Assembly: GCA_028824415.1 (NCBI GenBank)
Contig: JAPPDX010000121.1
Span: forward strand, 67,327 to 101,420
Direction: 5' to 3'
Length of the DNA: 34,094 nt
Origin: a bacterium
GTDB taxonomy: Bacteria > Actinomycetota > Acidimicrobiia > Acidimicrobiales > CATQHL01
The notes under the pieces are model-generated. The model was not told the DNA's origin, ran no database searches, and was given only the letters and a program-made list of their open reading frames with translations. Below, one piece after another: positions 10,189-17,786 of this stretch. The stretch's first letter is position 1. Each line of letters starts with the position of its first letter. Both the position numbers and the translations under genes were made by a program.

Positions 10189-11447
10189 TGTTCGACGCAA
10201 TCGGCAGCGCGTTCGAACCCCTGATGAGGCTGGTGGCGCGGGTGCTCTCGTTCCTCTACGACGTCTGGCCGAGCTACTCCGGGGCGATTGTGCTGTTGAC
10301 GGTCTGCGTGATGACGATCCTCACGCCGGTCACGATCCGCAGCACGAAGTCCATGCTGGCGATGCGCCGCCTCGCACCGGAGGTCAAGCGCTTGCAGGCC
10401 GAGTACCGGCACGACCGTCAGAAGATGAACGAGGAGGTCATGGCGCTGTACCGGTCGAACAGCGTCAACCCGCTCGGTGGATGCCTGCCGCTGTTGATGC
10501 AGTCGCCCGTCTTCCTGGCGCTCTTCTATGTGCTGCGTGGACTGACGCGACGGACGTCTGTGCTGGGTTGGTCGTCCGGACAGGCGGGCGCGGCCTGCGC
10601 CGGATCCGGCGCGGACTGCGCTCCGCAGTTGGTCAGTGCACCCAAACAGACGTTCAATCCCGACTACCTCAACGCCGACAGCCAGCTCTACCGGGATCTC
10701 GTGGTCAGCACCGAGATGAGGGGCTGGGGGATCGATCTGGCCGAGAGCGCAAGTTCGGCGTTGGGGAACTCATTCGTGTCGGGGCTTCCGTACCTCGGGA
10801 TGATCGTCCTGGTGGCGGGGCTGGGCTATTACCAGCAGCGCCAGATCAGCGGGCGGATGTCCGCCGACGAACAGACACCGCAGGCGCGGATGATGATGCG
10901 GGTCATCCCGATCATCCTGCCGGTCATATCCTTCAGCCTGTCGGCGGGACTGGTGCTGTACTACAACGCACAGAGCATCATTCGCATTGGGCAGCAGGCG
11001 TTGATAACCCGGAAGCTGTACCGGCCGTTTGCAGAAGAGGAAGCGGCGCGCAAGGCGATGGAGGAGGCGGTTGAACGCGGCGAAGAACCCGACCCGCAGA
11101 AGGTACCCGAAACGCCACGCGGACTGGGGGAGCGGTTAGGGATTACCAGCGCTCCAGATCCGCGGCGTCACGGCCGGCAGCGGCCGGTGAGCGGTGCGGC
11201 ACCGAAGCCCCGGGCTCTTCCTCCGACTGCCAAGGCGGCGCCGCCGCGGCCGGCACGTGAGGCGTCACCCCGGCAGGCGGGCAAGGGCAGTCCATCCCGG
11301 ACCCAGGCGCCACGACCGGACCGCCGCAAGAGTGATAGAGCGAACAGACGTTTGAAGAAGGACCGGACCCCTCCGCCGAAACCGGTGCCGAGCCGCGTGA
11401 CACCGAAGGGTGCGAAGCAGCAGCGGAGCAAGCGCTACAAGAAGTGA
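10188..11447 (+). CDS. yidC: Membrane protein insertase YidC (Oxa1 family)
   Basis: Inserts membrane proteins alone or with Sec. The 419 aa product has the actinobacterial layout: a first helix near residues 25-50, the cytoplasmic hairpin LAPEVKRLQAEYRHDRQKMN, and later helices around NPLGGCLPLLMQSPVFLALF, LPYLGMIVLVAG and IPIILPVISFSLSAGLVLYY. A loop with two cysteines (ACAGSGADC) lies between helices on the likely outer face. The C-terminal 110 residues are a long Arg/Lys/Pro-rich tail ending KQQRSKRYKK, as in other YidC proteins that touch the ribosome. The ATG overlaps the yidD TGA. Confidence 0.95.
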   Translation: MFDAIGSAFEPLMRLVARVLSFLYDVWPSYSGAIVLLTVCVMTILTPVTIRSTKSMLAMRRLAPEVKRLQAEYRHDRQKMNEEVMALYRSNSVNPLGGCLPLLMQSPVFLALFYVLRGLTRRTSVLGWSSGQAGAACAGSGADCAPQLVSAPKQTFNPDYLNADSQLYRDLVVSTEMRGWGIDLAESASSALGNSFVSGLPYLGMIVLVAGLGYYQQRQISGRMSADEQTPQARMMMRVIPIILPVISFSLSAGLVLYYNAQSIIRIGQQALITRKLYRPFAEEEAARKAMEEAVERGEEPDPQKVPETPRGLGERLGITSAPDPRRHGRQRPVSGAAPKPRALPPTAKAAPPRPAREASPRQAGKGSPSRTQAPRPDRRKSDRANRRLKKDRTPPPKPVPSRVTPKGAKQQRSKRYKK

Positions 11448-11454
11448 GAACCCC

Positions 11455-12393
11455 ATGGAATGGATAGTGACTGAGGCGCGCACGGTCGCGGATGCGAAAG
11501 AAGTGGCCCTCGACCAACTCGGTGTGGACGAGCGTGAGGCCGAGTTCGAGGTCCTCGTCGAACCGCAACGTGGCGTCCTGGGTCTTGGCCGGGCGAATGC
11601 GATGGTACGCGCCCGGGTGATGCCTCGCGTCGAGAACCCACCCGATCGGCGCGGCCGGCAGCGGCGCGCACGCGCTGGCGACCGCAAGCAGCGTGCCGGC
11701 GAGGCGAAGGCGCAGCCGACCAACGATGTGTCCGGTGGCGCCGATCAGACCGCGCCGGGGACGAAGCAGACAAAGCAGACGAAACAGACGAAGCAGAAGC
11801 AACCCCAGCGTCGCGCGGCGGCCGGTGGGTCCGAGGGCCGGGGCCAGAAGTCGCCGGCGAAATCGAAACCGAAGGGCAGAGGAGAGGAAATGGACACAGT
11901 TGACTCAAGTGGCGGGGAGGACAGAATGGATCTGGCGAATGAGGAAGAGCTGCTTCGCTCATTCGCTGCCGGCCTGACCGAGTCGTTCGGGATCGATGCG
12001 ACGGTCCGCACGGTGCGTACCGACGAGGGCGCCCTCGAAGTGGTCATCGACGGCGACGAAGTTGGGCTGCTGATCGGCCGCCGGGGCACAACGCTGGCTG
12101 CGATCGAAGAGCTCTTGCGGGTGGTCGTGCAGCGGCGGGCGCAGGGGCGTCGCTCCAGCAAGGTGCGACTTGAGGTCGGCGGCTACCGGAAACGCCGGAA
12201 AGAGGCCCTCGAATCCTTTGCGCAGCGCATCGCTGCGGAAGTCGTCGAAACCGGACGACCGAAGGTGCTCGAGCCGATGAATGCGGCTGACCGCAAGATC
12301 GTTCATGATGCCATCGTGGAGATGGGCGGCGTGGAGACGGCCTCGGAGGGGGAGGAGCCCCGTCGACGCGTCGTAGTGCGGCCCGGGAGTTGA
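11455..12393 (+). CDS. jag: Jag/KhpB RNA-binding protein
   Basis: Single-strand RNA-binding protein of the KhpB (Jag/EloR) family, linked to cell elongation and division control. The 312 aa product has a Jag-N domain at residues 1-50 (MEWIVTEARTVADAKEVAL), a long low-complexity basic linker (about 55-160), a KH domain with IGRRG (207-211), and an R3H domain ending in ADRKIVHDAI and RRRVVVRPG. The ATG at 11455 matches the family start; an earlier in-frame start would add 15 unconserved residues. The linker has a short KQT tandem repeat. It follows yidC by 7 nt, as in most Gram-positive bacteria. Confidence 0.94.
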   Translation: MEWIVTEARTVADAKEVALDQLGVDEREAEFEVLVEPQRGVLGLGRANAMVRARVMPRVENPPDRRGRQRRARAGDRKQRAGEAKAQPTNDVSGGADQTAPGTKQTKQTKQTKQKQPQRRAAAGGSEGRGQKSPAKSKPKGRGEEMDTVDSSGGEDRMDLANEEELLRSFAAGLTESFGIDATVRTVRTDEGALEVVIDGDEVGLLIGRRGTTLAAIEELLRVVVQRRAQGRRSSKVRLEVGGYRKRRKEALESFAQRIAAEVVETGRPKVLEPMNAADRKIVHDAIVEMGGVETASEGEEPRRRVVVRPGS

Positions 12394-12394
12394 G

Positions 12395-13036
12395 CTGATC
12401 GCCAATACGGCGGACCTTTCGCCCCTGGCAGCTCGTCTCGATCGGATATTCCAGCGCGCCCAGGAGCAGGGCCTGCTCGGGCGAGCAACATCGCCTCGCC
12501 AGGAGTGGGAGCACGCGGCAGGAATCGCCCGGCAACTCCCTGACGCCGGCGAGGGGCGCTGTGTGGACCTCGGCACCGGGGCAGGGTTGCCCGGCTTGGT
12601 GCTGGCCGCGTGCTGGCCGGCGACGAGGTGGCTACTGGTAGACCGAAGGCTGCGCAGCGAGAGCTTCGTACGGTGGGCGACAGGCGTGCTCGACATTGCC
12701 GATCGAGCGTCTGCCGAGCGGGGCGACGTGGCTGAGTTGGCACGGGAACCGGCGCTGGCGGGAACGTTCGACATGGCCGTCGCCAGGGCATTCGGCCCAC
12801 CAGCGGTCACTGCTGAGTGCGCAACGGGCTTCCTTGGGGTTGGTGGTCGATTGGTCGTGAGCGAGCCGGCTACCGAGAGCGAGGCGCGCTGGCCTACCGA
12901 GCCGCTTGCCCGCCTCGGCCTGGTGGTGCGGGCGACCGGCGCCGACCCGCGTTTCGTGGAACTCGCGAAGGTGGCGCCGCACGAGGATCGTTTCCCGCGC
13001 CGTCTCACCGCCATGCAGCGTGACCCGCTCTACTGA
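12395..13036 (+). CDS. rsmG: 16S rRNA (guanine527-N7)-methyltransferase RsmG, probable CTG start
   Basis: SAM-dependent methyltransferase that makes m7G527 in 16S rRNA; its loss is tied to low-level streptomycin resistance. Seen: motif I VDLGTGAGLPGLVLA, then LLVDRRLRSESFVRWA, and a VARAFGPP motif. The first GTG (12563) begins inside motif I, which would delete the N-terminal helices. The frame is open upstream to a TAG at 12374-12376, and the only suitable codon is the CTG at 12395-12397, with GGGAG 5 nt upstream. That restores ARLDRIFQRAQEQGLLGRAT and gives 213 aa, the family length. It starts 1 nt after the jag stop. Confidence 0.92.
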   Translation: MIANTADLSPLAARLDRIFQRAQEQGLLGRATSPRQEWEHAAGIARQLPDAGEGRCVDLGTGAGLPGLVLAACWPATRWLLVDRRLRSESFVRWATGVLDIADRASAERGDVAELAREPALAGTFDMAVARAFGPPAVTAECATGFLGVGGRLVVSEPATESEARWPTEPLARLGLVVRATGADPRFVELAKVAPHEDRFPRRLTAMQRDPLY

Positions 13037-13070
13037 AGTAGCACTCCGCGGGGCGCGATTCGTTCGGGAG

Positions 13071-13134
13071 CCGAAGACCCATCGAGCCGAAGACCCATCG
13101 AGCCGAAGACCCATCGAGCCGAAGACCCATCGAG
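13071..13134. repeat. Four perfect 16-bp tandem repeats upstream of parS
   Basis: The unit CCGAAGACCCATCGAG occurs four times without a mismatch, flanked by a partial GAG before and CCG after. It lies between the rsmG stop and parS, in a 260-nt gap. Sixteen is not a multiple of three, so the block is unlikely to be coding. Function is unknown; it could be a protein-binding array or a slippage product. Confidence 0.95.
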
Positions 13135-13212
13135 CCGTTGCACATCGGTGGCGTGTTGCCGGCCGGAAGCGAGCTTTCTGAGAAGCGCAAGTGGCGGGGT
13201 CATCAACCCCTA

Positions 13213-13228
13213 TGTTTCACGTGAAACA
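13213..13228. promoter_or_regulatory. parS centromere site
   Basis: TGTTTCACGTGAAACA is a perfect 16-bp palindrome identical to the bacterial parS consensus bound by ParB. It lies about 70 nt upstream of parA, so it can also autoregulate parAB. It is the only full copy I found in the window. Confidence 0.97.
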
Positions 13229-13296
13229 TCACCGTTCGCGGCAGCGCCGCCAAGTACACTCGTTGATCAGTGGTCGCCGTTGGAGGTGTTGCTCCT

Positions 13297-14073
13297 GTGA
13301 CGTCTGAAAGCCGCACGATTGCCGTTGCCAACCAGAAGGGCGGCGTCGGAAAAACCACCACGGCGATCAACCTGGGCGCTGCTCTCGCAGAACTGGGACG
13401 TCGGGTGCTGGTGGTGGACATGGATCCCCAGGCCAATGCGACGACAGGCATCGGTCTTGATCCGCGTGAACTCACGGTGTCGGTCTACGACGTCCTGCTG
13501 GACGGCAAGTCGATGGCCGACTGCATCGTCCCCACGTCGGTCGAAGGGTTGATGGCGGTGCCGTCGCACCTCGATCTTGCAGGTGCCGAGATTGAACTTC
13601 AGTCGGCGTTCAACCGGGAACGCCGGTTGGCGAACGCCCTCTCAACGGTCAGCGATGAGTTCGACTACCTGTTCGTCGACTGCCCGCCGGCTCTCGGGCT
13701 GCTGGCGATCAACGCGCTCACGGCGGTGCGCGAGGTGCTCGTACCGATCCAGTGCGAGTATTTCGCCCTGGAGGGGCTTGCGCAGCTGTCGATGCACGTC
13801 GACCAGATCCGCCGGCACCTGAATCCTGACCTCAGTGTTTCACGGCTGCTTCTCGTGATGTACGACGGGCGCACGAACCTGTCGCGGCAGGTATCCCAGG
13901 AGGTGCGGGCTCTGTACGACAATCGTGTGTGTCGCACAGTGATCCCCCGGTCGGTGCGGCTCGCGGAGGCCCCCGCCCGGGGCATGCCGATCACCGTGAG
14001 TTCGCCTCGCTCCCGTGCCGCCCTGACCTATCGCATTCTCGCCAAGGAGTTCGAGGCCAATGGCACAAGGTGA
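13297..14073 (+). CDS. parA: Chromosome partitioning ATPase ParA (Soj)
   Basis: Walker-type ATPase that binds DNA non-specifically and moves ParB-parS complexes. Seen: the deviant Walker A NQKGGVGKTTTAINL, a Walker A' VLVVDMDPQANAT, and Walker B YLFVDCPPALGLL. The GTG at 13297 is preferred over the GTG at 13270 because GGAGGT lies at 13282-13287, 9 nt upstream; no ribosome-binding site serves the earlier one. This gives 258 aa, a normal length for chromosomal ParA with almost no N-terminal extension. The end overlaps parB by 14 nt. Confidence 0.95.
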   Translation: MTSESRTIAVANQKGGVGKTTTAINLGAALAELGRRVLVVDMDPQANATTGIGLDPRELTVSVYDVLLDGKSMADCIVPTSVEGLMAVPSHLDLAGAEIELQSAFNRERRLANALSTVSDEFDYLFVDCPPALGLLAINALTAVREVLVPIQCEYFALEGLAQLSMHVDQIRRHLNPDLSVSRLLLVMYDGRTNLSRQVSQEVRALYDNRVCRTVIPRSVRLAEAPARGMPITVSSPRSRAALTYRILAKEFEANGTR

Positions 14074-14953
14074 GCGCGGCCTGGGCCGGGGCCTCGGCGC
14101 TCTGATCCCGACCAGTGGACGCGTGGCGGGCGGCTACCGCGAGGTTGCAGTCTCCAGCATCGTGCCCAACACGCATCAGCCGCGGGCGAAGTTCGACGAG
14201 GAACCGCTCGACGCCCTCGCCGATTCAATCGGTCGGGTTGGCGTTCTGCAGCCGGTTCTGGTCCGGCAGATCGAGCCCGACCGCTTCGAGCTGATCGCCG
14301 GTGAGCGCCGGTGGCGGGCCGCGAAACGCGCCGGGCTGCAGACGATCCCGGCACTCGTCCGGTCGGTCGCGGACCAGGAGTCGCTCGAGGAGGCACTCGT
14401 CGAGAACCTGCATCGCGAGGATCTGAATCCGTTGGAGGAGGCCGCCGCATTCCTCCAGTTGCAACAGGACTTCGGACTCACCCAGCAGGCGGTGGCCAGC
14501 AGAGTCGGCCGGAGCCGGGCGGCGGTGACCAACGCGACCCGCCTTTTGCAGTTGCCCGCCGATGTGCAGGAGCTGATCGCCGAGCGCCGGATCTCGGCGG
14601 GGCATGGGCGAGCACTCGCGGGCATAGCCGACTCCGGCCAGCAAGTTAGCCTGGCCCGCCAGATCGTCCGGGAGGGTTGGTCGGTGCGTCAGTTGGAGGA
14701 CCACTTGCGGTCCCCTGCGGCGACCCCGGCGGTGTCCGTCGACGGGAAGTCGCCGGAGCAGGTGGACGAGCATGACGCGGGTGAGGCTGGCGTAGTGGCG
14801 AACGAGTCAGCGTTGCTGGAGCTTGAGAACTTGCTGGCGGAGTATCTCTCGACGACGGTGCGCGTGGAGATCGGTGAGCGCAAGGGGCGGTTGACGGTGG
14901 AGTTTGCAGACCTCGACGATCTCGAACGGATCTACCACTTGGTGACGCGGTAG
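14060..14953 (+). CDS. parB: Chromosome partitioning protein ParB (Spo0J)
   Basis: CTP-dependent DNA clamp that loads at parS and spreads. The 297 aa product has RGLGRGLGALIP at the N-terminus, QPRAKFDEEPLDALADSI, the CTP-binding motif GERRWRAAK, ENLHREDLNPLEEA, a helix-turn-helix (LTQQAVASRVGRSRAAVTN) for parS binding, and a C-terminal dimerisation domain. The start lies within parA, giving translational coupling. The perfect parS upstream of parA is the expected target. Confidence 0.96.
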   Translation: MAQGERGLGRGLGALIPTSGRVAGGYREVAVSSIVPNTHQPRAKFDEEPLDALADSIGRVGVLQPVLVRQIEPDRFELIAGERRWRAAKRAGLQTIPALVRSVADQESLEEALVENLHREDLNPLEEAAAFLQLQQDFGLTQQAVASRVGRSRAAVTNATRLLQLPADVQELIAERRISAGHGRALAGIADSGQQVSLARQIVREGWSVRQLEDHLRSPAATPAVSVDGKSPEQVDEHDAGEAGVVANESALLELENLLAEYLSTTVRVEIGERKGRLTVEFADLDDLERIYHLVTR

Positions 14954-14988
14954 CGGGGCCCGGCCGCCTCGACCATAGTGATACATAT

Positions 14989-15008
14989 GTTCGGGTCCCT
15001 GGCCGAAC
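14989..15008. terminator. Candidate hairpin between convergent parB and CwlM-like genes
   Basis: GTTCGG (14989-14994) and CCGAAC (15003-15008) form a 6-bp stem with an 8-nt loop in the 70-nt gap between two converging genes. There is no T-tract on either side, so a bidirectional terminator is only a possibility. Confidence 0.35.
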
Positions 15009-15023
15009 GGTAACTCCGGGGCT

Positions 15024-15968
15024 TCAGAGCGGTTCGGCGGTCCAGTCCACGAGGCTCTGGGCAATCCGCTCGGCCAGGACCCCCTGTTGTTCCACAACGA
15101 TCGGTGGCGGTCCCAGGTGACAGGCCACCGCCGGCATCCGGCTCTCTCGTAGTAGCGGGAGGCGCATACCGCTGGTCGTGCCCGGCACGTCCAGGACACC
15201 GCCCAGTCCGGAAGCCAACAGTTCGGCCAGGCGCTTGCCCCCGCTGGACGTGAAGCCCGCCGTCTCGAAGTAGAAGCTCTCACACCTGCGATCGTCCACC
15301 AACTGGACGTCCAGCAGCACTGAGGTGTCGAGCTCGTTGGCTGCCGCGGCCACCTCCGAGCCGTCGCGCTGGACCAGGACGAGCACTCTGGCCCCTCGGC
15401 GCCGCAGCACCCGAGCGGTGGCCACGACGAGCGAGTCGGAGCCGGCCAGAGCGATCGGAGCAGCGCTCAGGAGTCGAGGCCTGCTGCGCAGGCGCTCACG
15501 CTCGAGCAGCATCTCCATGCTGTGGCTGTCGCCGGTGGGGATCCGCTCCAGGACCGCGACGGTGTCGGGACCGCAAATCCCATCCGCGGTGAGCCCGGCG
15601 TTCTCCTGCAGCGCGCTGATTGCCGCGGCGGTGTCCGGCCCGAGGATCCCGTCGACCCGGCCCGCGGAGAACCCCAGGGTTCCCAAGCGGCGCTGGAGGT
15701 CCGCGACGTCCTCCCCACGCTGGAAAGGGGTGCGGAGGTACAGCAGCCGATCCCCGAGGCGATGCCCGGCCTCGACCAGCGCAGCCCATGTGCCGGCCCC
15801 GCAGACACCGTCGGCCAGCAACCCTCGGCTCTGTTGGAAGCGCCTGACCGCCTCGGCAGTGACGGCCGTGTACTCCTCCGCCGGGGAGATGTCGAGTTGC
15901 CCGGCCGCGGCGAGCTTGCGATGCAAGTCGCGCACGGTCGCCCCTTGGGAACCGATTCGGAGAGGCAG
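15024..15968 (-). CDS. CwlM-like protein: two peptidoglycan-binding domains plus degenerate amidase domain
   Basis: Seen: two PG_binding_1 repeats (about residues 1-60 and 75-135, each with a [VI]CG..T or ILGPDT pattern), then a C-terminal part that resembles an N-acetylmuramoyl-L-alanine amidase (YFETAGFTSSGGKRLAELL, RESRMPAVACHLG). The place of the zinc-binding His motif holds LLDVQLVDD, so catalytic metal binding looks lost. In mycobacteria the gene at this spot is CwlM, a regulator of MurA and lipid II synthesis rather than a hydrolase; a similar job is inferred. The GTG at 15935 would cut the first domain. A CTG at 15966-15968 restores LPLRIGSQGAT and has GAGGAGG just upstream, giving 314 aa. 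Confidence 0.75.
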   Translation of the reverse strand: MPLRIGSQGATVRDLHRKLAAAGQLDISPAEEYTAVTAEAVRRFQQSRGLLADGVCGAGTWAALVEAGHRLGDRLLYLRTPFQRGEDVADLQRRLGTLGFSAGRVDGILGPDTAAAISALQENAGLTADGICGPDTVAVLERIPTGDSHSMEMLLERERLRSRPRLLSAAPIALAGSDSLVVATARVLRRRGARVLVLVQRDGSEVAAAANELDTSVLLDVQLVDDRRCESFYFETAGFTSSGGKRLAELLASGLGGVLDVPGTTSGMRLPLLRESRMPAVACHLGPPPIVVEQQGVLAERIAQSLVDWTAEPL

Positions 15969-16027
15969 CGCCTCCTCGGCTATCGGTGCTCCCCCTTCGC
16001 CAGGCGGTGCCGGAGATGCACCGCGTC

Positions 16028-16351
16028 CTACAAGAACTCCGCGAGGTCCTCCAGGAGCGCGGCCTTGCTCTTGGCGCCGACGATGCGCATGGCGGCCTCG
16101 CCGTCGTTGAACACGATGAGCGTCGGGATGCTCATCACGCCGTGGCGGCGCGCCACGTCGGGCGCGTCGTCCACGTTGAGTTTGGCGAAGGTGATGCTCT
16201 CACCGTGCTCGCCGGCGAGCTCGTCGAGGATCGGTGCGATCATCTTGCAGGGACCGCACCACTCGGCCCAGAAGTCCACGAGCACCGGCTTCGCTGCCGC
16301 GCCGACCGTCTCGTCGAAGCTCGCTGAGGAGAGTGTCGTGATGCCTGCCAT
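16028..16351 (-). CDS. trxA: Thioredoxin
   Basis: Cytosolic disulfide reductase of 107 aa. Seen: active site WCGPCK with C32 and C35, LVDFWAEW before it, and the cis-proline motif MSIPTLIVF. The ATG is preceded by GGAGG. It lies downstream of trxB and upstream of the CwlM-like gene, the same order as trxB2-trxC-cwlM in M. tuberculosis. Confidence 0.96.
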   Translation of the reverse strand: MAGITTLSSASFDETVGAAAKPVLVDFWAEWCGPCKMIAPILDELAGEHGESITFAKLNVDDAPDVARRHGVMSIPTLIVFNDGEAAMRIVGAKSKAALLEDLAEFL

Positions 16352-16445
16352 GTGTCCTCCAAGGGCGGGCGCAGCGCATCCTGCGGCCTCGCGTCGAGAT
16401 GTTCAGGGATTCGGGTGGTTTAGCGCGTAGCCACCCCCTGCAACG

Positions 16446-17417
16446 CTAGCGGTGCCCGGCGTCGTGTTGCGCCTCTAGCCAGCGCTCGGCGTCGATGGCC
16501 GCCATGCAGCCGCTCCCGGCGGCGGTCACCGCTTGGCGGTACACGTCGTCCTGCACGTCGCCGCAGGCGAACACCCCCGGGATGTTCGTTCGGGTGGAGC
16601 CTGGTTCGGTGATCAGATAGCCGTTGGGATGCATGGCCAGGGAGTCCTTGAAGAGGTCGGTATTGGGCCGGTGCCCGATGGCGATGAACAGACCTGCCAG
16701 CGGCAGCGTCTGCTCGGCGCCGTTGCCGGTGTGCCGCACTCTGACCCCCTCGAGCACATCAGATCCGAGGATGTCGACCACGGTGTGGTTCCAGAGGAAG
16801 TCAATGCGGTCGGAGGCGAAGGCGCGGTCCTGCATGATCTTGGACGCGCGCAACTGGTCACGCCGGTGGATAACAGTGACCTTGGTGGCGAACTTCGTGA
16901 GGAACAGGGCCTCCTCCATGGCGGAGTCGCCGCCACCCACCACCGCGATCTCCCGGCCACTGAAGAAGAACCCGTCGCAGGTGGCGCATGTCGATAGGCC
17001 CCGCCCCATGAGGCGTTCCTCGGCCTCGAGGCCCAGCATGAGAGATTGCGCGCCGGTGGAGACGATCACGGCCTGAGCGGTCGCCGCGGGCGCCTCGCCA
17101 TCTCCGACCCAGAGCCGGAAGGGTCGCCGGGAGAAGTCCACGCGGCTGACTTTCTCGGTGCGGAGATCTGCGCCGAAGCGGGCGGCCTGGGCGCGGAACG
17201 CCGCCATCAGGTCCGGCCCCAGAATCCCTTCCGGGAAACCCGGATAATTCTCCACGTCGGTCGTGATCATGAGCTGGCCGCCGGGCTGGTCGCCGGTCGA
17301 CGACGGCTCGCCCTCGAAGACCAACGGTTCCAGGTTGGCGCGGGCGCAGTAGATGGCGGCGGTCAGTCCCGCGGGGCCAGAGCCGACAATGACGACCTCG
17401 AGGGGTGGGGAGGTCAC
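16446..17417 (-). CDS. trxB: Thioredoxin reductase
   Basis: FAD/NADPH enzyme that reduces thioredoxin. Seen: FAD motif VVIVGSGPAGLTAA, the redox CATC motif (C144 and C147), the NADPH motif VVGGGDSAMEEA, and the C-terminal FAD motif GVFACGDVQD. The GTG at 17415-17417 gives 323 aa and overlaps the upstream gene's stop as GTGA; a longer reading would add 32 unconserved residues. It likely pairs with the trxA gene downstream. Confidence 0.96.
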   Translation of the reverse strand: MTSPPLEVVIVGSGPAGLTAAIYCARANLEPLVFEGEPSSTGDQPGGQLMITTDVENYPGFPEGILGPDLMAAFRAQAARFGADLRTEKVSRVDFSRRPFRLWVGDGEAPAATAQAVIVSTGAQSLMLGLEAEERLMGRGLSTCATCDGFFFSGREIAVVGGGDSAMEEALFLTKFATKVTVIHRRDQLRASKIMQDRAFASDRIDFLWNHTVVDILGSDVLEGVRVRHTGNGAEQTLPLAGLFIAIGHRPNTDLFKDSLAMHPNGYLITEPGSTRTNIPGVFACGDVQDDVYRQAVTAAGSGCMAAIDAERWLEAQHDAGHR

Positions 17418-17761
17418 GTTGCTTCCCGCGAGGCGGCGCGTCGGGGGCGTTTGGCCCACAGCAGCAGCCCGATCCCACTGAAGAATGCGCCGAGCAAGAC
17501 GTAGGTGGCCCACACGTCGCCGGGCAGGTAGGAGTCGATGAGCCGCACAAGGCCGATGATGCCCAGCACCAGCATCAGTACTGACAGCACGATCATGATC
17601 AGCCCGTAGACGAGCCGGCGGGCAAGGTTGGCGCTGGGCCGGTCGGTGGTGGCGCGGATGCGTCCCACGATCCCGACAATCCGGTCAGCGACCCGCCGGG
17701 GCCAGTCCTCAGACAGTCCCGGCAGGGCCCGGGGCTGCGGATCCGGCGGGATAGTCGGCAT
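17414..17761 (-). CDS. Small membrane protein of unknown function
   Basis: 115 aa, not assigned to a family. A Pro/Arg-rich cytoplasmic N-terminus (about 1-50) is followed by two predicted membrane helices, VYGLIMIVLSVLMLVLGIIG (about 51-72) and YVLLGAFFSGIGLLLWA (about 87-103), and a short basic tail KRPRRAASRE. It is coupled to trxB by a 4-bp overlap and sits 25 nt after the anti-sigma gene. M. tuberculosis lacks a gene here between rsmA and trxB2. A helper of the envelope-stress regulon is possible but unproven. Confidence 0.75.
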   Translation of the reverse strand: MPTIPPDPQPRALPGLSEDWPRRVADRIVGIVGRIRATTDRPSANLARRLVYGLIMIVLSVLMLVLGIIGLVRLIDSYLPGDVWATYVLLGAFFSGIGLLLWAKRPRRAASREAT

Positions 17762-17786
17762 GAAGTCGAAAGTCTACCGAGGTGAG

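Noticed and set aside
13071-13134. CRISPR array
   Set aside because: Units are directly adjacent with no spacers and no cas genes are present.
12906-13190. Short open frames through the 16-bp tandem repeats
   Set aside because: The repeat unit is not a multiple of three and the predicted peptides have no conserved start or ribosome-binding site.
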